DNA of 64,000 bases from Xylogone sp. PMI_703 (taxonomy: Eukaryota > Ascomycota > Leotiomycetes). The notes beneath the pieces were generated by a model, which ran no database searches, was not told the origin of the DNA, and saw only the letters and a list, made by a program, of their open reading frames with translations. This document shows positions 57,918 to 64,000 of the stretch, in pieces; positions within the stretch are counted from its first letter, which is position 1; every line of letters begins with the position of its first letter. The DNA is taken from positions 1,054,001 through 1,118,000 of the forward strand of contig JAJTUQ010000006.1 in the NCBI GenBank assembly GCA_021399445.1, read 5' to 3'. The position numbers were made by a program, and so were the translations under genes.

Positions 57918-58406
57918 CTTCGCATACGGCAAGTGAGTATTATTGTCCTGGAGGGTTGAAGCTGGCTCGTTGGATTGATAAGGCTGGCAAAGGATGGTTA
58001 GTCAGCCGCAGTTTGGTGAAAATAGCCGGAGCTTACTCTGCATAATTCGGTCTAGAAGAGTCTAGCTTCTTTCTTGTGAGGTAACAACTCTAATTACCTT
58101 GCGTCAGTGCTTCATCTTCTACTTAATTTCAGATCATTCCACCTATATATACATAGACTTTTCGCAGAATTATCAATCACTTTAATTCGGGAATGCACAT
58201 AAATTAGATGCAAGCAAGTTAAGCCATCAGATATTGATTAACTCATATACAAGCAGTCATTAATAATTATCTTACAATTCTACACAGCATTATACCGACT
58301 CCAAACACAAAATTCCCCACCCAAGATAGCGCTCCTCTTCCTCAATTAGACTCAGCTTATATCCTCTTCATATGGCTCATACGATCAGAGCTTTTAGTGT
58401 TCACCT
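57918..58406. other. Intergenic region
   Basis: Promoter of the thioredoxin gene and 3' flank of the transporter gene; AT-rich, nothing supportable. Confidence 0.5.
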
Positions 58407-60449
58407 TTACTCGTCTTTTTCTTCAGTAGGGGGAGTTGAAGTCCTCTCAGTAGTCGAGTTGCCCGCGTGTTCTGGATCATTCTGACCCAGGCTAGCCTGT
58501 CTGGTCACAAGCCGCTCCGTTGTAACGAGCTGTTCTGGTGGCGGAGCAACCCATTTTGAACTTTTTCTTGGGTCAACATGTAACAGATACATGGTGTCCA
58601 GCTCCTCCAAAGTTCTGCCCTGGCCCTCCATGACAAAGAAGTATACTGTGGCAACACAGAGGGACAAGCAACCTGCGAAAACATACCCATAACGGAAATC
58701 AATATCCTGGATAATGAAAGGGGTGAAGAAAGCCAAAAGGAAGTTCCAGATCCTGTAGGTATGTTAATATAGTCATTACTTAATGATTCGCAAAATTACA
58801 TACCAGTTCGAGGCGGTAGACAATGCCATAGCATTGGATCGATAGCGGGATGGATAAAGTTCTGCACAGATAGTCCAAATCATAGGTCCCCACGTAGATG
58901 CGAATCCAAGGATGAAGAAACATGCAAAAACAATCATTGCTTTTCCAGCATGTGGTGTCGCTTGAGGATCATCCCGGTTGAGGGAGAAGTGGCCGACAGA
59001 GGCAAAGATCATGAAGCTAATTGCAGTTAGCATATCCACTCATCCGCCTTGCCAATTTATCAGTGCTTACCAAATGAACATCCAAGTTCCACCAACAATG
59101 AGAGATCTGCGACGACCCCAGTGTTCAACAGCATATAAACCAAGGAACGTGGTACCAACGTTAACTCCACCCAGGATCATCTGGGTAACATATGAGTTAT
59201 TAATTCCAGTACTCTGGAAGATAACAGTGCCGTAATAGAAGAAGTAGTTTGCTCCAGTTAGCTGTTGTAAGGCCTGAAGTACCATTCCAAGAGCAATCCG
59301 GTAGGCCATTCTTGGAGCACCAAACATCTCAAACCATGACTGATCTTTATGAGAAAGCTCTTCCTCATATTTCTGTTGAATTTCAACCAATTCTTCAACT
59401 ATAACTCTATGGTTCTCTGGAACACCATAGAGCTTGACCATAGTCTGTTTAGCTCGATCCACTCGGCCATGACGATAATCATATCGAGGAGATTCTGGGA
59501 AGAAGACGATGCCGATTCCGAGGATAAGAACCCAGAGGAAAGAGATACCCATTGGAATACGCCATGATGCAGTGCTATGCTTCTTCTCTGTCCCAAAATT
59601 TATACAGTTGGCGACAAATATGCCCAGAGTAATGAACAACTGATATGTACTGGACGAGAGTCAGCGCAATGAATACCTACAGATAAGGTTTGCACTTCTC
59701 GAAAGAAGGCCGCTTGGCCTCTATTAATGCTAGGACATGATAATTACGATGGAATATTTATTGAGCTACTACGCGCGCGTCACTTACCTGATGAGAGCAC
59801 CACGAATATGACGTGGTGCACTTTCACCTTGATACAATGGGACTAGCAGCGACAGAGCGCCAACACCAAGTCCCGCAATCCATCTCCCTACGACAACTAC
59901 ACTTATAGTTAGAAATATTCAGTCACTTATTTAGAGCAGTGCACTTACTTTGATACCATTTTCCCTGTGTCGCAGTCATCTGGACGATGAGGCCAATGTG
60001 GAGCATAACGCACCAGGCAGAAATTGACCACTTGCGCCCAATTCTATCCGCAACTGGGCCACCAATCAGAGCTCCCATAAGAGTACCTATCGATAGCTAA
60101 TAACTATTAGTTAGGTACCATAAGTAAGGGGCAGTTCACTTACCAGTCCAACAATGAGGCCAGACCGCACATTACTGAAGTAGTATTCACCGGAAGCATG
60201 CCTTTGGCCGAACCGCATCAAAAAGTTCTGCATTCCGAGGAAACCAGATATCTGTCCGGTATCATAACCGAATATAAACCCACCCATGGATACGAATACA
60301 CCCATGAGGAAGGAGTGGACAGTGAGACGAGGAATAGGGGTTTCATCATAGGAGCCAGCACGCTTTTCAGTATGAACAGCTCTATCATCTGTAGTCGAAG
60401 ATGCTGCGCCATGTCTCCATCGAGACAAGCTCAGCTTTGGGAGAGCCAT
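58407..60449 (-). CDS. MFS hexose transporter (glucose permease type)
   Basis: Six exons on the minus strand: 60449-60144, 60096-59949, 59896-59788, 59649-59071, 59016-58804 and 58752-58407, giving 566 residues with consistent phases. Signatures in order: [18 protein letters not shown] in helix 1, [13 protein letters not shown] in loop 2-3, [20 protein letters not shown] and [49 protein letters not shown] after helix 6, [14 protein letters not shown] in helix 7, [16 protein letters not shown], and [15 protein letters not shown]. QQLTGxNYFFYYG is typical of hexose carriers. The C-terminal tail of about 60 residues is cytosolic and shorter than that of glucose sensors, so a transporter is more likely than a Snf3/Rgt2-type receptor. 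CreA-type CCGGGG and CTGGGG lie upstream at 60624-60629 and 60916-60921. Confidence 0.92.
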
Positions 60450-62056
60450 TGATCAAGATCGAATTATAATATTTGCAATATAGTAATACTATGGTTCAAG
60501 TGTACAATATAAAATGGTGGGTAGAGAGATGTGCGAGATATATATATATGAACATTATACCTACCATAAGGAGACAGGTATCATCTCAACTGCAGCTTCT
60601 GATGAATCTCCAGACAGCAAATGCCGGGGTCACCCTTAACGCCATTGACGTAGGTCACCTGGTTGATTATGTGAAAAGAGATGACTGGGATAGCAACTCA
60701 CGGTCAGGAGGCACAGAATAGGACCGTCAATACGTGGGTCGAGGCTCCCCTCGGGTGTGATGACAACCTGACGGTCAAGCAGTGCAAGTCCGAGCGATCC
60801 GATCTCCACTTGGAGGACCGAATCACCACCGACCCAACAACATGGTTCCATACTGAGAAATGCTGAATAACCGGACGTCATGAATAATGACCCTTGAAAT
60901 TCCGGAGCCTCCGCATCTGGGGCAGCTCCCAATCATTCCCACGAGTTCTCCAGAAACGACAGCAAGGTCACCTTAGTACCAGGGCCCAAAGGCGATGCCC
61001 GAATCAGAAAACAGACATCTGACATTCAAAAACTTCCATCAGCGCCGGGTGCTAGTGAAGGGCCGATTGTATGAGGCAAACCTTGCTCAGCACCGTGATT
61101 GTTGGTCTCGCAAACTGGAAGGTTCAAGGGCAGTTTTGCTAGCATCGCTCGCATTGCATGCAAAGGACGCGTTAGATGTTCTGAGGTTTAGACTTAAGAG
61201 ACGATTGATAATCAGTATGCAGCACCTCACGAATCTGAGTCCACTGGGAAGTAGAATTATATTGTCCACTTTCCCTCCCTTCGTCCTTGTTATCACCGAT
61301 GTGAGGCACGACATCAGAAAGTCGTCAGGACAGGAACCATCAGCCTTATGACGAGCAAAGGCTCTCGGCGCCTCGAAGCTTCGTCAAAGCGGCTGTTTGC
61401 GGGAACATCATTTTTGCAGGTGCCACGCGCGTGGTGGCACACCACGCCACACCTTATTCTTAGTGCCTCAGGCAACAAGCATACCATCTTCCTATCCTCG
61501 GGGGTGAGGTAGATACATCCCCTCGGAATCTACTATGTAGGAGAACAGCAATGTTCTCTTGTGTCTGCGAGTCTTCGACTTTATCAGCTCTGCGACTCAA
61601 ATATTCACAACAATAAGATACCGGATTGTTCATCAACCTCCAGATTGGTACTGTCCTTTGATCCGTCTTGTTTCTCACAAGTGCATCCTCTGATTCCTTG
61701 GATTTGTCCTCCACACCAATCATCTTCCATAGGCTAGAAGAGTTATATCGGCTAGCTATATGCCATAAATGCGAATCATTCACCATGAATACCTAGGATG
61801 CTATCTCCAACGTATTGCACACTCCGCAACTTCTCGAGGTAACTCACGATGTCTCCCCGTAAGGAGAGCTTACGGAATACCCCACACATCTGATCTAAGA
61901 TTCTGAGTAAACTGGAGTAATAAGTGCACACGGGAGTATGTAGCCACTGTACCCCGCTCCGCATAATGCATACTAAATACAGCAACACATGAATGCCTGG
62001 ACAAGACTATCGTGGTCTGCCGGCGTAATAATACAATGATAATTGTCAACTGCCAT
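60450..62056. other. Intergenic region with no convincing gene
   Basis: 1.6 kb. Frames at 60995-61351 (plus) and 61460-61988 (minus) have no recognisable domain. CreA-consensus hexamers occur at 60624-60629 and 60916-60921, upstream of the hexose transporter. Confidence 0.5.
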
Positions 62057-63019
62057 TCATCCGGGTCTTATTCCAGTCTCTGTAGCGGCCGTGCCTAGCA
62101 ACCCTCCCAGTGACAATACCTTCCACTCTCGGGCTACCAGACCAGCTAAAACAAGTCCCAGCTGCTCTGCAGAGTAGGACCGTCGATCATGTAGAATGAT
62201 TATTCCTCCCGGTCTAGTCATGCTCAGAATATGTCGAGCGTTTAATCTAGGGAAGTGTATTTGTGGGTCATGGGAGTAAATAGAACCCAATACAATTGTA
62301 TATCCTAAACTTTTTAGTCGTTTTACCATGGCAGCGTTGAAGAAGCCCGACCCCGGTCGAAAATACTTTAAAGAAACGACCGGATCCCCATCTTCGGAGT
62401 TCAACAACTGCTTACTCGTGGCCCTTGGAATCAGCGCTTCCACCTCGTTGAGATGATGTTCCAAGGTTTCCAGTGGCAGCTTGAAAGATGCTTCATCAGC
62501 CCAGTCATGGTTACCGATTTCGTGGCCCTCAGCAAGTATTCTTTCAAGAATACCCGGGTGTGCCTTAATCTGGCTGCCGATGACAAAGAACGTTGCTTTA
62601 GCACCATGCTGCTGTAGCAAATCTAATATCTTCGCCGTCTCGCTCGATGGAGCGTCATCGATTGTAAGAGCCACGACTTTCTGAGCTGTTGGAACATGGA
62701 ACAACACATCTGGATATTTCCACTGAAGGAAGTCAATAACAAGTGATGGGGGACTATAGATAATATATCCCAATATCAAAACGAGGACCAGCACTGATAA
62801 GATGAGGGTGGCCATTATCAGCAGAGGACTCATTTTACGCCGTCGTCGAAGGTGGTCCCTGTAAGGCCGTTTGAAAATTGGGTTATCATGATATATCTGC
62901 TCCTCGTCGTCTATCTTTTCATGGAGAACCAGAAAGGAGTAGCGTGAAATACACCACCGTAGGTAGATAAAGAACGGGTTAGTTCTCCGAGCGCGGCGAA
63001 GCAGGGGGATCAGTGGCAT
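62057..63019 (-). CDS. Membrane-anchored polysaccharide deacetylase (NodB homology, CE4-like)
   Basis: A single exon from the ATG at 63019 gives 320 residues; the frame is open further upstream but without an ATG, and M63 is an alternative start. An Arg-rich cytosolic part (HLRRRRK) precedes one membrane span at about residues 66-89, so the protein is type II with the catalytic domain in the lumen or outside. NodB motif 1 is TIDDAPS (D121, D122), motif 2 GHEIGNHDW (H171), motif 3 RPGSGFFN and motif 5 IIILHD. The canonical second histidine of motif 2 (H-S/T-x-x-H) is absent: the corresponding stretch reads H171-D-W-A-D175. Such proteins deacetylate chitin-like sugars in the wall; here substrate and metal coordination are uncertain. 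Confidence 0.85.
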   Translation of the reverse strand: MPLIPLLRRARRTNPFFIYLRWCISRYSFLVLHEKIDDEEQIYHDNPIFKRPYRDHLRRRRKMSPLLIMATLILSVLVLVLILGYIIYSPPSLVIDFLQWKYPDVLFHVPTAQKVVALTIDDAPSSETAKILDLLQQHGAKATFFVIGSQIKAHPGILERILAEGHEIGNHDWADEASFKLPLETLEHHLNEVEALIPRATSKQLLNSEDGDPVVSLKYFRPGSGFFNAAMVKRLKSLGYTIVLGSIYSHDPQIHFPRLNARHILSMTRPGGIIILHDRRSYSAEQLGLVLAGLVAREWKVLSLGGLLGTAATETGIRPG

Positions 63020-63475
63020 GCTACTAGGGCATCCAGATCGTCTGAAATAGGAAGCACTATCTTCGGTCGTTACTTCCTTTAGAGAGATGCGATGACTGGA
63101 ATTCAACAAACACTCCTTTATTTTCCACACAAGAGGTTCGCGACGAGGAGTTATTGATACGCGAGCCGAGCCGCTTTAAGCATCCTCACGTGCCTAGGCT
63201 TACACTCGTATATCGTATTCTCTTTATCAATACGAGTCTCCCAGTAGCATTTTTATAGAGCTAATAATGCAGTGCATACTCTGTAGAATCCCGACAATCG
63301 TTTTGATTTGAGAAAGGCAATTGCAGATAACCCTCGCTAGACAGCTGTATGAGTTTACTCTGGCAACACTCGTTTCAATGATTATCATAGAGCTTTCCCT
63401 ACACATATATGTACAATATTGATAATTAGAAAAAAGTGTATATCATAGCTCTCATAATATTACGCAAAACATAAG
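63020..63475. other. Intergenic region
   Basis: AT-rich, with CACGTG at 63188-63193, about 170 bp upstream of the deacetylase start. No gene seen. Confidence 0.5.
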
Positions 63476-64000
63476 TCATACCCATTGCTCATTCCTCATG
63501 ACAATCATATCAGAAACAGATTTCCTTGCTACGCGGTCGATCCCGAGCCATTTCTGACCGTGCCGCCCCTGGTGCACACCAAATATATACTGCACTTTGG
63601 TCGGCTTTGCAGCTGAGAGCCTCATGACCATATCCGCCCTTGATCTCAAAGAGCGAAAGGTTGCATCGTCAAGTATCCTACTACCGTACATGAAGCCGAT
63701 AATTTCCGCAAGACAATCTGCTCCATGCGGAAGATACATCTGCCGCCGATTTGGTATGAGAACAAGTAGACCAATAAGATATAGAATCAGAAGACTTATA
63801 AGGATGTAAAAGGAAGGCAGATTTGGAATCATCCGGACGGTATTGGCTGGAGTTGTGAGTGGGAACAGAAAACCCCCACCAAGTATCGGTAGTAGGATAA
63901 AAATGAATGAGAGAAGAGATAAGAATGCTACTCTATAGTGGCCAGCTCGTATCGCATTTAGAAAGCATTGGAAGTTGAATGATGCATGATAGTCTAGCAA
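63476..64000 (-). CDS. DUF3433-like membrane protein, C-terminal fragment (partial)
   Basis: A minus-strand frame of 174 residues enters from beyond the window end and stops at 63476; its N-terminus is missing. Two membrane spans are visible (VAFLSLLSFIFILLPILGGG and FYILISLLILYLIGLLVL), then NRRQMYLPHGADCLAEIIGF, which matches the closing motif of fungal DUF3433 multi-pass proteins. The cytosolic tail holds YIFGVHQGRHGQKWLGIDRV. The family is large in Eurotiales and its function is unknown. Confidence 0.75.
   Translation of the reverse strand: MLDYHASFNFQCFLNAIRAGHYRVAFLSLLSFIFILLPILGGGFLFPLTTPANTVRMIPNLPSFYILISLLILYLIGLLVLIPNRRQMYLPHGADCLAEIIGFMYGSRILDDATFRSLRSRADMVMRLSAAKPTKVQYIFGVHQGRHGQKWLGIDRVARKSVSDMIVMRNEQWV

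Noticed and set aside
61460..61988. Minus-strand frames suggestive of a degraded HET-type gene
   Set aside because: No HET motif can be seen and stops break the frame; too weak to annotate.

Overview
The window is nuclear DNA from a filamentous ascomycete, most likely a member of the Eurotiales (Aspergillus, Penicillium or Talaromyces grade). The reasons are many 47-150 nt GT-AG introns with CTAAC/CTGAC-like branch sites, a group 5 type septin, DUF3425 bZIP and Zn2Cys6 regulators, GPI-anchored Ser/Thr-rich proteins, and pyrimidine-rich leaders. I find 24 protein-coding genes (two cut by the window edges). There is no rRNA, no recognisable tRNA, no CRISPR array and no intact transposon. Gene models were spliced by hand; exon coordinates and phases are in each entry.

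Region 1-24.5 kb holds mostly conserved genes: a partial low-complexity protein (1-1523, minus), a five-exon bZIP/DUF3425 regulator (3141-4844), a septin (7860-9606), SF3A1/Prp21 of the U2 snRNP (10713-12472), the Ras palmitoyltransferase Erf2 (13235-15334, minus), a tiny probable mitochondrial membrane protein (16418-17160), an unknown 225-residue protein (17987-18768, minus), a GPI-anchored surface protein (19992-22029, minus) and the Bud13/Cwc26 splicing factor (23525-24544).

Region 24.5-43.9 kb: TFIIF alpha (24713-26993, minus), a large Cid1-family nucleotidyltransferase with a roughly 390-residue insertion in its catalytic domain (27930-31298), an Hsm3-like proteasome-assembly protein (31537-32914, minus), Pol III subunit Rpc31 (33530-34431), a cytochrome P450 (34996-36533), an unknown protein (36776-37889, minus), about 5 kb without a convincing gene, and an unknown basic protein (42969-43874).

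Region 45-64 kb is accessory in character. An MFS sugar transporter, a divergently transcribed hormone-sensitive-lipase-type alpha/beta-hydrolase and a Zn2Cys6 regulator with an AlcR-like long zinc loop lie together at 45.1-51.0 kb. The transporter/hydrolase promoter carries clustered CreA-type sites, so this looks like a small catabolic cluster. Next come an Spd1/Dif1-like ribonucleotide reductase inhibitor (52019-52819, minus), a small GPI protein (55583-55930), a membrane-anchored thioredoxin (57065-57917, minus), a second sugar transporter (58407-60449, minus), a membrane-anchored NodB-type deacetylase (62057-63019, minus) and the C-terminus of a DUF3433-like membrane protein (63476-64000, minus).

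The strongest items for follow-up are the helical, possibly Gag-capsid-like duplication inside the Cid1-type enzyme, the 45-51 kb candidate catabolic cluster with its AlcR-like regulator, and the deacetylase whose second metal-binding motif is non-canonical.
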